Positions 21,371-34,006 are shown, counted from the first letter of the stretch. The stretch is 64,000 nucleotides of DNA from Lampris incognitus (GCF_029633865.1 NC_079212.1:105146961-105210960), one strand, 5' to 3'. Notes: generated by a model from the letters alone, not told the origin. A program made the numbers and translations.

Positions 21371-24300
21371 TTTTTAAAGTGCACTGGCATACACTGATAA
21401 ACAATACATGTGCATACATTTACGAACAATTGAGCACACACACACGCACCACACACCCAAGGGCACAGGAAAATGACGTTTGCTAACTTCCATAATGACA
21501 CGGACATTTTGTTTTTAGATTAAAGCAAGGACTTGTAATGTTTTAGTGAATCAGTATCTTAAAAACAAAACACAACCAATAACACTACATCTTACTCTCT
21601 ATGTCTACTCTGGTTTGCAAGATAAAGAAGAGTTTAGCACTCCTTGGAATGATGGTAAATGCAGTTTTAAGGGATTGTTGTGAACACTAAGGAGTGAGGA
21701 TATAGATGAAAAGGCCTGCTGTATCTACAGGCACCTCTGTTTCTTTTATATCCTAAAGCTGTAACATAACACTAAATTTTAAGGGGTTGTTTATACACAG
21801 TGTGCTTTATCTAGGGATGGGTACCGAAACCCGGTATTAAACAGACACTGGTGCTAAATTATTAAGACGGTAGTATTGATAAGCTCTGATGTTAATGGTT
21901 CTGATATCTGTATTGTAGAAATTGAGAAAATAAATTTCCTGTTTATTTAGGCTACATAAAAATTATCTTGCACCTTTTAGCTCACCAACTCTGTTTCTAA
22001 TTTGCAGTAAGATTAAGACATTTGTCCATGTTGCATTTTCACTATTCCCAATCTCTTTCTCAGAGCCTGTCGTATGTGCGAGCCAAAGGGCAGGTCTAGC
22101 TCTCTGCCTGTCTTTCTGATGCGTGCACACACACACAGCCTGCTCTTAGTGACAGTGGCGGAGAGAGAACTAAAGGTCAAAAGTCTGGTTATACTTCACT
22201 GGAGTCGATGCTGACAATGCTCGTTGCCACAAGTACAAGTCTTTTGCATGTAAGGGCGGAAACAAAAGCAATCTTTGGAGACATCTAGCGAAAGTGCATC
22301 GAATACAGGCGTGAAAATGCACAGGTTTCGACTGCCTGGCTCGTAGTTCATCTCTCGTTGCCCTTCCACCTCAGGTGTGTTATGTGTGCTAGCAGCCTAG
22401 AGCCCACATGGAATTAACTACATTATACAAACAGGTTGATGATTAAAAGTAACACTCTTTCCAGACATGAGAAAATATGTCAATGTTAATTCTGTTCTTA
22501 ATTTGTTTTGTTTTGGGGTTTTTTCTCCTAAAAAATAACAAAGAACTGATAAAGAGTACCTTACCGGATCGATAAGCAGTATCGGTAAGAGTTGTAGTAC
22601 CATTATAGCGATACCCATTCCTAGCTTTATGTGTCTGGTGTTGTATGATACTGACCAAGTCTTCAGGCTATATTTAACACTAGTGGGAACAGGAGATACA
22701 TTCATCGCGATTGTACTGTATATGAGATGGGGAAGTTTGGTGCGGCTGCTTTTGCAGGTTTAACATTTAATCCTGTGTTTTTGAATGCATTGCCTACTAT
22801 AGCTTGTTGGGACAGGATATACTACCCCCATGTGATTGTATATTTCAAATAGTGTTTTTTTTTTAAAGCAAACCATTCCATTTTCTCTTTCAGTTTGAGA
22901 GGTGTGTATTTTTACAATCTGTTTTTGCATGCAGGAAAATGAAAGGTTTTTTTTTTTTTTTGGTCTCTAAATACCCTTGCCTTTGGTTTAGCTTTTTAAC
23001 CACAGATGTTTGTGTGACTAAACTGAGGCAGTTTTTAACAAAGATGTTTGTAATTTGCCAAGGCTAAATTTCAACACTTCTCATGTCAGATTGGGATCTG
23101 GTCACATTACTTGTTAAAATGTTATTGCTGTCACTATTTTAAACTATTTTAACTTTTTTAGAATGTATACCTATATCAGTCCCTCCATTCATCCCCCATT
23201 CTGTCTGTCAATGATTAAGTTGGTGGCTAAGCGTAAGATTTTCCCCAAGTAATTTGCATCCTGCACCCCTCCCCCAAGTGTCTCAGTACTGACATTACTG
23301 ATAGTCCTGTCCAGTTGTAAATTAATACAATGATTAATGCAATTCTTTTTTTTTTTTTGCTGAAATTTAGCCTGAATGTTGGTCTCACATCAAGTTTGAG
23401 GTATGCTTGAATTATATTCAAGGCTTTTGAATTGACTCAAAAGAGAGGGGAAAAAAATAAATTTAACATAAAATGCACCTCAATCAATTTCTCAGATAAC
23501 ACCAGTTGAGAAATGACACCCCTGTACATTTTGGACTGCCAGGTACCCAAATTCTTAATGGCTTTAATATCAAAGATTCATGGCAGTTTACTGTGAAATT
23601 ATAAAGGATGGAAATGCTGGGTAAAGCATGTCACAGTGTTGACATTTTTGGAAACGATCCTAAAACTACTGATTATCGTACATGATGTGGTCCTGGTCAT
23701 GACATTCGGAAACATAAGGAAACACTAATGGTGGTGAGTGCCATATATTTTTGCTATTGTCTCTGAAGTGAGCATTGTTTCATGTGTGCATGAAAGTTGG
23801 ATGGCTTTGTGAAGTATTGTCTCTGCCATAATGAGTTTTGCACTTTGTCACATCCAGTGTACTAGTACTTAATGTCCCTGACATAATCAAACATTTGCTG
23901 TCACACATCTTATCTTACCTACACCAGCCATTTAAGCATAGAAGGACAATTGATTGGAATGATAATGCAATTTATTAAATAGAGCATAAAATCCAAGAAG
24001 AAAATCTTGTCACAGAAAAAGATTTTAACTCGATGCAGGTAATGAATGATCTGCCTTGTCACAAAGTGACTATACAACCTTTTGTTCCTTGAGAGTTGAC
24101 GGCAAAGGCCATTACTTCTTTATATACAATCATCTGGACTCTTAACAAAAAATTCACTGGGATCCACTACCACCTCACACAAATTTTAGCTGTGGGTCAA
24201 CTGTGAATAAAATACTTCTTGAAATAGCATGTTGTTAGTTGCCTTTATAGCACTGGCAGTGACCAAAAAAAGCTTCATTGTGATCCAAATAGATTTGATG

Positions 24301-25060
24301 AAGATCCATTATGGATTCAGAAATGCTAAAATAGTGACTTAGCGGTCAGTCTGAATTATCAGAGACACACACTCCTTCAGATTATGTGGCAAATGAATCC
24401 TGTAATAGTTCATGAGTACTAATGAAGATAAGGGAAAGAAAAATTCAGCTTTATCATTTTTATCATCTTAAACATGCCCATAATGGAGAGTGTGTAAAAT
24501 GTCACCATTTTGTCAACCAAGAACTCATGTAACACTCCTTAAACTACCGTGCTGTCCTTTTAGTAAGAAAAAAGTCTGCTAAAACTTATTTTTTTCAAAT
24601 TGATATTTCAGTTTGGATGGAAGTAAATTCTCACACTTAGTTTCCCCTGAAACAGGTTGTATGTGAATGTGCTGCAGGTACAGGTTGTCTTTTCTGGCTT
24701 ATACTGAAGCAGGGGAAACGCTAGTACATAGAGGTTGTGTGTCTCATAACAAGTCATGTCAGCGAAGTACTAATATATACCAGTCTCCTCTGTAAAACAC
24801 TACTTTGTCTAAGCAAACTTCTTTGAATAACGACAAGATGCACATGCAAATTGTTTTTCTTATCTGAAATAAGTTCTCATTGTGCTGTGTTGGGGCCGAT
24901 CATGTATGTTAAAGTACAGGAAGTGAACTACTCCATGACAATCGGTTTTGTACACAGACACCCCCCCACACACACACACCTCTTGTTTTGTTTTATGTCT
25001 ACATTAGCACCTGTATTCTGTATTGGGGAAAAATGTAATAAAACATTTCCTGTTATTGTT
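21371..25060 (+). other. rbm15b: Probable rbm15b 3' UTR
   Basis: AU-rich DNA with no competing gene follows the stop codon. Plus-strand AATAAA signals occur at 24206-24211 and 25037-25042. The region is interrupted by a hAT element at 21812-22623, which would be transcribed as UTR if the distal signals are used. The extent is inferred. Confidence 0.4.
21812..22623 (+). mobile_element. hAT DNA transposon remnant with BED zinc-finger piece
   Basis: The ends tagggatgggtaccgaa and, reversed, taggaatgggtatcgc form imperfect TIRs. The flanks gctttatc (21804-21811) and gctttatg (22624-22631) are an 8-bp target duplication with one mismatch. Inside, 22225-22314 reads CHKYKSFACKGGNKSNLWRH then LAKVHRIQA and a stop, with the Cys/His spacing of a BED zinc finger, the DNA-binding domain of hAT transposases. 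No catalytic domain remains. Confidence 0.78.
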
Positions 25061-25439
25061 TCTATGACTGAATGGGAATATTTTCATTTTCAATGAGCTC
25101 CATGCACTCCTTTCCTTTTCGCTAAAAGTTGCAGTAATTTTTAACCTATGATGTGTTTAGCATTCAAAGTGTTTTTTTGTTTTATTTTTTTAAACATGTT
25201 ATACTCTTTTTGGGCTTAAATAGTGGCTTTCTCGGGCACGTGATTTCATTTTGCAATCACCAATTTATTATCCAAGTAAATTTGCAGGTTATTTATTTGA
25301 CATGCCTTTCGACATAATGAGCTGTTTGTGTAGGTTACACTAAGTATAACACAACAGAAAAGTAAAATAATTTAAAGCAGTATTTAATATAAAGGTATAA
25401 GCAGACAATGTTTTAAATTAAAAAAAAATCCTAGCAAAT
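25061..25439. other. AT-rich DNA, nothing recognised
   Basis: No gene or repeat family is visible. It lies between the last candidate rbm15b poly(A) signal and a foldback element. Confidence 0.4.
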
Positions 25440-25452
25440 AAGGGGTCTACCT

Positions 25453-25646
25453 GTCGATGCATGCTTAATTATCCAGGTAAGAAAATAAAAGAAGGTTGAA
25501 TCAGTTCATCAGGATACAACGTTTATTGACAGATACTTTTCATCACTCATCTTAAGTGACATCTTCAACCTGACTGAAGAGGTCACTTAGATGAGGGATG
25601 AAACGCATCTCAAACGTATCCAGATGAACTGATTCAACCTTTGATG
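25453..25646. mobile_element. Minimal foldback PLE end with 13-bp target duplication
   Basis: A 194-bp insertion: the left half is the reversed PLE 3' end (atgcatgcttaattatccag, then ttgaatcagttcatc and tcatcactcatc), and the right half is the same in forward orientation (gaagaggtcacttagatgag, ending gaactgattcaacctttgat). It is flanked by aaggggtctacct at 25440-25452 and 25647-25659. Confidence 0.75.
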
Positions 25647-25659
25647 AAGGGGTCTACCT

Positions 25660-26815
25660 CTTTTTACATTTTCTACATCTCTAAAATATTCCATATCTCA
25701 CTGTCATTTTCATAATTTTGCCATTTTTAGAAGTTAACCATTACCACAAATAGTATTATGATGTACACTTTATACGAATTAGCCATCTGAGTCCATGCTG
25801 AACCTCAGCTGACCCCTGTCTGTTCTCTCTATGGAGCCAAGTCTCCATCTGAACAGCATGTAGGCTGCACTGTTTCTGGGTAAACCCTTCAAACATTTGG
25901 AAATTAGGTGGTCAATGACAACTGTCTTTCCTCAGGTGAAATGTAAACATTCAGCATTGTCGACGTGCCACTCGCCTTCATGGGATCTGTACATGCACCA
26001 TCTATACATTGCTAAAAATAACAGGAAATGCTTGGTCTTTTTAAAGGAAATGTCACCTCCCACATCCGCCATTGCTCTTGGAGAGTGAGGGAATGCCACA
26101 GATGTTTCTCACCAACAGGGGTCAGAATAAGCAAGGGAATGGAAACAGTGGTGACTCAGAGCCACTGAGTAGTTCACTGCTGTTACCAAACCCCATGTTT
26201 CCATTACTCAGAGAGGGATCTGGAGGAAAGGGCCTGAAAGCCTGCAGCAATGATTTAGTTCCTACTGGGACAAAACAGTGGCGAAACAAAACCCTTGCAG
26301 AAAAGCCATGGATTTGTCTTTTTGCATCTTATTCCAATTTTATTCAGGTTTTAATTACTTGTGATTTACTGTGGGGTTTTGAAATTTCTCCACGAATAAA
26401 GGTTAATCTAATATTTGTTTGATTTGTTTCGCAAACAGTGCCTTTGCTGGGATGCCTTTTCTTAAATGTGTAGAAAATCGGAGCCCGCATGACAAGCAGT
26501 CCACATTGTTGCCCTCCGCTGAAGCATAAGTTAACGGACTGATTGAACTAAAGGAATATTATCTGCCATTCATAACTTTTATTCCTGCTCTTTAGGCTTG
26601 ATTTTATAATCCTCATCCGTTACACTCACTGTTGGTTTGGCATAGGCATCCAAAGATGAGGTGTTTTTAAAACTGGCCAGCGGTAGAAACAAAAGCCGCC
26701 ATGGAAATCATGTTCAAATGGGAAACCAGTAACACAGAGAAATTGGTTAAAGGCAATATTTTGATTTGCAGGTTGACATAGTGGGGAATAAACCTATTTC
26801 TGTAAAACCCAGGTA
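25660..26815. other. Intergenic DNA, nothing recognised
   Basis: About 1.15 kb without a recognised exon or repeat. An AATAAA occurs at about 26394. Short open frames here show no domain. Confidence 0.4.
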
Positions 26816-26817
26816 TG

Positions 26818-27501
26818 TTCACATGGCCATTGAAACTAGTTAATGGTCACGGCGATTTGCATATGAAACTGATCGCTGTTTTTGGTCATTATGCCACTGT
26901 ATTGTTTATAAATAGAGTGGGAATACCTGCAGTCAGCTGAGACTGAAGAGGTCACTTAGATGCAGTGTTGTAGTACTCGAGTCCAGGACTCAGACTCAAG
27001 TCCGACTCGAGTCCTGATTTTCAAGACTCGTGACTCGACTTGGACTTGAGCACTGATGACTCGCACTTGGACTTGGACTCGAGCATTGATTGCATTTGGA
27101 CTCTGGAGATGAGGAATCGAACTTGTTAATTGATAAAGACTGTTTTTGTTAGTTTTTTTGTAATAGGCCCTAATAATTTGGCATAAGATATTGATAGCTA
27201 TATTAATACCGTAACATTATTAAATTTTGTGCAATGGCAGCCATGTGTGTTCCACCTACATGTGGATTCACATGCCTACCCTCATGTTGGAGGTCATGAG
27301 CCCATCTTCTTCAACCTTGAGGACTCGGACTCAGGTAATAGGGACTTGACTCGGATTCGACTCGGACTCTTCTTTGGGGACTCGGACTCGACTCAGACTC
27401 GATGTTTAGTGACTCGACTACAACACTGCTTTGATGAGTGATGAAATGCTTCTCTGTCAATAAACATTGTGTCCAGATGAACTGATTCAACTTTCTGTGA
27501 T
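26818..27501 (+). mobile_element. Truncated Penelope-like element end interrupted by a MITE
   Basis: A plus-oriented PLE 3' region starts at tcacatggccattgaaac, runs through gaagaggtcacttagatg, is broken by a hAT-type MITE (26963-27428), and resumes as ctttgatgagtgatgaaatg, ending with gatgaactgattcaactttc. Confidence 0.62.
26963..27428. mobile_element. hAT-like MITE rich in GACTCG motifs
   Basis: Ends cagtgttgtagtactcgagt and gtgactcgactacaacactg share an 11-bp perfect inverted terminus (CAGTGTTGTAG). The flanks cttagatg (26955-26962) and ctttgatg (27429-27436) are 8-bp target duplications with one mismatch. The ends are packed with GACTCG/CGAGTC repeats (over a dozen). No coding capacity. 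Confidence 0.75.
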
Positions 27502-27552
27502 TCCCACCAGAGGACCAACTGAGAGGCCTGCTATGATCAGCCCCCTCTCACA

Positions 27553-27691
27553 TCATTTACCCATCCATCCATTATCCAAAATGCTTATCCTGCTCTCAGG
27601 GTCGTGGGGATGCTGGAGCCTATCCCAGCAGTCATTGGGCGGCAGGCGGGGAGACACTCTGGACAGGCCACCAGGCCATCACACAGGGCAG

Positions 27692-27789
<98 letters not shown>

Positions 27790-27840
27790 GGGCAATTTAA
27801 TATGACCGATTCACCTGACCTACATGTCTTTGAGTTCACA
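27553..27840 (-). mobile_element. tRNA-derived SINE (family B), truncated, with expanded CA tract
   Basis: Minus-oriented. It starts with ccatccatccattatccaaa, includes aggctccagcat (reverse strand) and the gcctgtcc segment, then an expanded (CA)n at 27692-27785, and ends near tacatgtcttt. The tRNA head is missing. Confidence 0.8.
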
Positions 27841-28404
27841 TCGTTTATATTTTCCCAAAACATTTCTGTAATTCCTTTTTATAATTTTGCCAATAGCCTG
27901 GAGATAATTCACCTGCCTTCCGAAGTGTTGCCAGCAATGGCAGTTTAACAGTACTTGTCATCGTGTGTTATGAATTCTTTAAGTGTGAGGTAATGATTTG
28001 TTTGGCCCTGATAAACTCATTGAAGTCCTGCAGTGGAAAGTGGGCTACCGAGCAGTTGACAGAGTAAATTCAGCTCATTAGATGCTCTACGGGTGATTCG
28101 GGGACTCTGTGTGTGGCTTTTGAAAACTCGATGCCTCCCTCATTACCCTCGCCACTCTCTCTCTCTCTGTCTCTCCTTTCTTTCTCTCTCCCCATTCCTC
28201 TCTCCTCTTCTGGTTGTTGTGCAACATTTGCCTGCACCCCCCCAATTGCATACTCTTTATCTCGCCTTTGTGTTAAACACACAGACACACTCATATGTTT
28301 GTCTCCTCTCTGTCTTTCACCAGCAACCTTTATCTCTTCCTTCTTTTTCTCTCCTCTCTGTCTTTTTCTACTGCCCCTACCCTCTCTTCGCTTTCTCCCC
28401 AATA
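27841..28404. other. Low-complexity pyrimidine-rich DNA
   Basis: Mostly ct-rich sequence (28140-28400) ahead of a CA tract. No gene or repeat family is recognised. Confidence 0.4.

Positions 28405-28405
<1 letters not shown>

Positions 28406-28480
<75 letters not shown>
28406..28480. repeat. (CA)n microsatellite
   Basis: About 37 uninterrupted CA units. Confidence 0.97.
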
Positions 28481-28481
<1 letters not shown>

Positions 28482-28499
28482 CCCCTCATTGACTACATT

Positions 28500-28759
28500 C
28501 CTTACTGAGCCCTTAACCCTAAACTTAACCATGCCTACATTACATGCCTATACATTATTACATATTACATGCCTATCCGTAACCTTTACCCTCTCCTTAA
28601 CCTAATCCCAATTCTAACCTTAACCCTAAACCCAAATCCTAACCCTAAAATAGACCATTTTTCTTGTGAGGACCCATAAAATGTCCCCACAAGGTAGGTG
28701 GTTTCAGGTTTTTGTATCCTAATGGAGACCAAATATCTCCATTAGGATACAAAAACCTG

Positions 28760-28802
<43 letters not shown>
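28500..28802. repeat. Interspersed repeat with CCCTAA-like runs, hairpin and CA tail
   Basis: Degenerate ccttaaccctaa/cctaaccc runs precede gaggacccataaaatgtccc (a segment common in fish introns), then a perfect hairpin (28705-28759: 24-bp arms, 7-base loop) and a (CA)22 tail. The family is not identified. Confidence 0.55.
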
Positions 28803-28808
<6 letters not shown>

Positions 28809-31800
28809 AATATGTGCATACCCTCCCCCATTTGTGGTAGGCTGACAGCAGCAGTGATGGTGGCTAGTGATGCTGGGGCTTTTACAGCAGCAGGGAGGAA
28901 ATGGAAGGCTGATAAAATATTAATGTGGAATCATGGGCGCTCCAATGAGATCCATTAGGCGGGTAAAATTGATGGGCAGAGTGTGTACTACCAGACACCC
29001 CCTCCCTGAATAGCCCAGATGGAAATAGCAGATTGTTAGAATTGGAGAGTACCGTGGCTGTGGGATTGTGTGGTACAGCTTCTAGATCTCCTTCTCCTCA
29101 CTGAGGGGCACTGACGCTCCTGTTCTTCCCTGCCTTTGTACTGTTATCTGATTGTCACGGCGTACACGAGAGCTTGAGACAAACCATGCTCTGCAAATCA
29201 CATGTTGTGTTTGTCAAGTTGTATTTATCACAAGGAAGTGAACGTTGTGTTGTTTTAATGGAAAATAAAACAAGGACACCGTGTCAAAGAAGAGTTCAAC
29301 TTTCGTGTGACTTCGTTGTGAACATTGTCCTGAGTCTGTAATTGGAAGTAGGCCTAGTATTTTCAACCGAGTAGCTAACGTTACACGTTTTTTACATATT
29401 GTCCTGAGGGGACATAGGAAAATAGACACTTTTGCCGCTGTTCAGCAGAGCTAAAGTTAGCATGTGTGAATCAAGTGTTTAGCTAACCAACAACCTGGAA
29501 AAGCTCCTTGATGTAGCTTGAGAAAATGTGTATGTTTTCTTTCTTCCCCTCTTGATTGGACTCTATAACTCCATTTCTTCCCTTCCATGCATACCCCTAC
29601 CCCTTTCTCCCATTGCTCCCTTTTGGCTCGAGTGATTCCTTTTTGCCCCTCCTCCGCCGACCCCCTCCCCCCTTCACCATTCATCTCAAACCCCTCTTTT
29701 GCGCCTGCTTATATTCTCCCTTATTATCCATTCTTCCTTTCCATTACCTGAGATATGGGATAGAGGAGCAGGCTTCTAATCGTGAAGTCGCCTGTTCGAA
29801 ACTCCTTTACAGGCTGGAAAAATGGGCTTAGGGAAAATGAATGACTCAATAAACATTTATGGAGATTTTCCGAACCAAGTCGCTTTTAACAGCCTACCGA
29901 GCGAAACCAAGCAGCTGCGTGAGTGTGTGAATGTGAAGCGGGGCATTGTTGGGAAAGAGCATGCATGCTTGGTTAGAATTTTCCCTTCATAAGGCGAGGT
30001 CTAAAACAAAATGACCTGCCTCTTTTCTCCAATCCCTGACTTTCCAACCTCTCTCTCATCACCTCCTTTTCCATCGCATCTCTTACACACAGCCTCCCAA
30101 TGACATCTTATCCCAGGGCAAGGTACCGTTCAGCTTCTGTACAGCTGCTGGTGGTGGTGGTTGGGGGTCACTAGACTCCAATGTTAAAGCTCCTGCATCA
30201 GCGTCGGACGCCTTGAGCTTCTGTTGCTGGTGCTGACAATTTTCACATTTTTTCTCCTACGATGGCTTGGCCTAATATGACTTATAGGTAGTGGTTAAGT
30301 TTAGAGTTAAGGTGTCTGTACAGATGCAAAAGGGTACCTTAGGCATCGTGTCCTGATGTTTTGGTCAAAGCGTCAATGTACGATGAAGTGGGATCATATT
30401 CCTCCTCTCCTCCCACCTCCTCCATGTTCTACACCACCCCTGAAGCTTCCTAGCTGCTCCTCTCTACCTTTCCTCATTCTGTTCCTCCTCGCCCTCACCT
30501 ATCACCCCCCCCACACACACACACATCTCCTTCACCTGGACCCTGACCCACCCATCCCTCCTCACCCTCCTGTCCTGTGCAGAGAGCCACCATTCATCAA
30601 TAGCTCCTCCTTCTCTTGCTGTGTCTTCTCTAACACCCGATCGTCCACCTCTTCTCCCTCTTTCCTCACCATTTCACCACCTCCCCCACAACCTCCTCCT
30701 TCTATTGTCCTCCGAGTCTCTGAGCTCTAGACAGCCATGACATTTAGCCACCATTAATCAACAGCTAAACACATCCCTCGTCTGCCTGGTTAGGAAAGCT
30801 GCAGTGTTGTTTTTGACGTCACTCCATGCGGAGAGCAAAGAGGTGTGCACCTCCTGCCGATTTCACTCGCTCCTCCTGTCTTCCTCTTCTCTTTCCTCCT
30901 CAACCTGTACGATTCCTCCTGTCTCCTGCTCTGACTCCTTTCTACTATTCCCCCTCCCCTTGCCCCCCCCCCCCCGCCCCAGGCCATGCTCTATTCTCCT
31001 CATTTCCACATCCTTTGCTAATTCACCCTCATGCTGGTAATGGGTTTCCATGATGCAAGCTGAGGTAAGGCGTGATTGTTAGACTTGATTCAGGCTTGGC
31101 TTCTGGTACAGATGCACAGACTCTAGTGTTTATCCATCCATGGTTGTTTGACAATGTCGACAGCTATCAGCAAGCAGCTTTAACATATGTTTGACAGAAG
31201 AAAGAGACTGTCAAGCAGTTTGACTGGATTGCCAATTTGGAACAGCAAAATTGTGCAAATGAGAAAGTGTAATGTTCGCCATCGAGAGGACAGAGTATAT
31301 TTCTGTTGAGTAACAATTGCCAGGTATGCCAAACAATAAAACACAAATTTACCTCATCTATCATCATTAGCCTTCAAATTTTTATTTGTCTAGGGGAAAT
31401 TGACTGGACACCTATGGTCTTTTCCAGCAACGCCATGCTTCACTTTCAAAAGGTTTGCATCCATTTGAGCCAAGGAGCATTTCAACTCCAGTCTTCTGTT
31501 AGCCACTGGGCCACTCCTCTGGAGCTGGTCAAGTGCATCTCTGTGGAAGACACAGAGGGAGGAAGGGGCACTGCTCACTCTTGCCCCATCCACATTTTAC
31601 CATCCGTCCCAGGGATTTAAACCTGTGCCCTTACAGTCACAAGCCTGCATGTTCCAGTATTCTGCCAATGCTAACATTACAGTTTGCCCTATCTGCCACT
31701 TCCCTACCGTACCTCTTTGACTTCCTCTTCATCTTCCACCTCCTTACCACCCCATTCTCTTCCTGAGGTATAAATCCTACCTTCATCATCATCTTTACCC

Positions 31801-32790
31801 TCACCGCTCTCTTCCTCACCTCTCCCTCATCCGTGGCGTGGACAACTGCGGCGATACTTTGTCAACACTCATCACCACCCAAACCCATTCCTTATGAAGC
31901 CTGTTCAGAAACCTCTCGTATGGTTCTGGGCTCAGAATGGGTGGGGCCTTCACCTCCCCACTCCATCCTCTACCTCCTCTCCCCTCAACTGCTCTTTTCT
32001 TCTTTAGTCACAAAACTTTCCTCTTTCTCCACCCCCTCTCTTGCAAATCCCTTCTCTTTCACCCCCCCCCCCACCCTCACCACCACCTCCTTTCATGCCT
32101 TGCTCTCTCCTTTCCCCGGCCTTTTTCTCCTCATCTAATCCCTTCTCTTCCATCAGCTCTTCATCCTCTAACTCCTCCTCTCCACCCCTCATCACGGTCC
32201 TCCCGTCATTCTCTAACTCCCCCCCCCCTTCCCCAGTTCGCCTCCTTGTCCACTCCCATCCCTCCTTCTGCGACATGCAACATGCACACACCTCCTTCAC
32301 TCTGTCCTCTGAACAGCAGGCAGCTGTGATATTTAACCACTATTCATCATCAGCTGAGCCCATCCCTCTCCCGGCTTGTGAGAAATCTGTGGCATTGTTT
32401 TGTCAGCATGCCGCGCTGTGAGCAAGCAGACTCTCTCCGTCACGGGTTTTATGAAAATGTTCCCCTCCAGACGCAACCTTCATTCCTCAAAGTGCTTCCC
32501 TCCCAATCACCCTCGTTTGACCTTTTCGCGGATTCGAGTCGACGGTATACAATGGCTGTATAGTCCTAATTCCCCCACCTTGTCGCTCACACCCGGCCTA
32601 ATCCCCCCTCAGATCCTCAAAGAAGGGAATGAGCGAGGCAGCATATGAGGGTGTGAGTTCATGTAATGGAGCACGTCGGCCGCTGTCTGCCCAGGCAGAG
32701 ACAGAGTCCTGTGTTGGACAATGGGGGGCTTTATTCTTTTGCAGGATTGTGTGGGTATTTTTAGGTTGTGAGGGGCTCACTGATATAGTT
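28803..32790. other. Gene-free pyrimidine-rich region with a duplicated module
   Basis: Four kilobases dominated by ctcctc/ctttcc-type low complexity, which makes many long but meaningless open frames. Between these lie short blocks of normal complexity, including two diverged copies of a roughly 85-bp module (30731-30816 and 32316-32400). Confidence 0.45.
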
Positions 32791-32792
32791 TA

Positions 32793-32869
<77 letters not shown>
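32793..32869. repeat. (GT)n microsatellite
   Basis: About 38 GT units, followed to 33130 by looser GT-rich DNA. Confidence 0.97.
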
Positions 32870-32870
<1 letters not shown>

Positions 32871-33651
32871 ACATATTAGTGTGTATGTTTCTCTATCACG
32901 GGGTTATAGTGTGTTTGTGTCTCTGTGTATCACTGTGTGTTTGTATCACTGCATTTTATGGTATAGGTGTATGTTTGTGGAATCTTGTGCGGGTGTGTAA
33001 CTGTTTTTGTGTGTCTGCATGCCTCAGCTCCAGTCTGCTAGTCTGCTATGAATTTCTCAACCTGTCTGCCTCTCTGTGTATTTGTCTGCCTGCTTGTCTG
33101 CCTGTCTGTGGAGTTGTCTGTCAGCAGTGATGAACATGAACAAACATTTAATAATACCCCCCCCCCCCCAAAAACCCCCCAAAACAAAACAGCTGTTTGA
33201 TGACTTCGATGACATCTGCTGCTGCTATCATTATAGTATTGTAAAAGTAAATGATAAATGGTTATATATGTGGTTGTACATGTTGATATGGATTCAGTAG
33301 CCTGGAGAAACCCCATGCCCCAGTTTCTCCCATATTTATCTCAGTGGACATCTGGCTTTGCCCTGTATGTGTATAACACGTTTAACGCTGAAAACGGCTG
33401 GAGAAAAATTCCGCGCGGTTAGCGATGAAGTCAGCCAATACTCTTTTTTTTTCTTCTTTACCAAAGGAAATTACATTGTGAAGATACCAGTATTTTGCAG
33501 CATACTAGTGATAGTAAACAATGCCCGGAGGGGGAAGGAAGGCGATGAAAACAAAGCACTTGAAGAGAAGGAGATACAGGCTGTATCATATATCTTTGAT
33601 TTGTCAGGCACTTAAGGGTTTGACCCAATGCTCAAACACAACTTCTCCCAC

Positions 33652-33654
<3 letters not shown>

Positions 33655-33702
<48 letters not shown>

Positions 33703-33720
33703 CGCGCGCGCGCGCGCACT
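33655..33720. repeat. (CA)n(CG)n tract
   Basis: An imperfect CATA start, about 20 CA units, then seven CG units: a second Z-DNA-prone tract like the one at 17969, with the order of the units reversed. Confidence 0.95.
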
Positions 33721-33965
33721 CTCCCACAAGTGAAGCCACACACAACACACAAAGCTCTGCTGCTGCGACCACTGAGACGTTTATAATGGGGTAACTAATA
33801 CCTCAGCTTGAGGCCATGGCACCATGCTGGCAGATGGAGGCTTTGAGGTAGGAACTCCTGGTTCACATCCATCAGCCCTCTTAACCACCCCAGTTAAACA
33901 CTTCATATATCGAAACCGTCAATGGTGTTGATAGAAGTGCTCAACTAATGAGGAGCGGAATATCA

Positions 33966-33967
<2 letters not shown>

Positions 33968-34004
<37 letters not shown>
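33968..34004. repeat. (AT)n microsatellite
   Basis: About 18 uninterrupted AT units. Confidence 0.95.

Positions 34005-34006
<2 letters not shown>

Noticed and set aside
28505-28660. Interstitial telomere array
   Set aside because: The CCCTAA-like units are degenerate and few; they are part of an interspersed repeat.
30356-32421. Several Pro/Ser-rich frames of 100-130 codons
   Set aside because: They lie in pyrimidine-rich low-complexity DNA, overlap each other in several frames and show no domain or splice logic.
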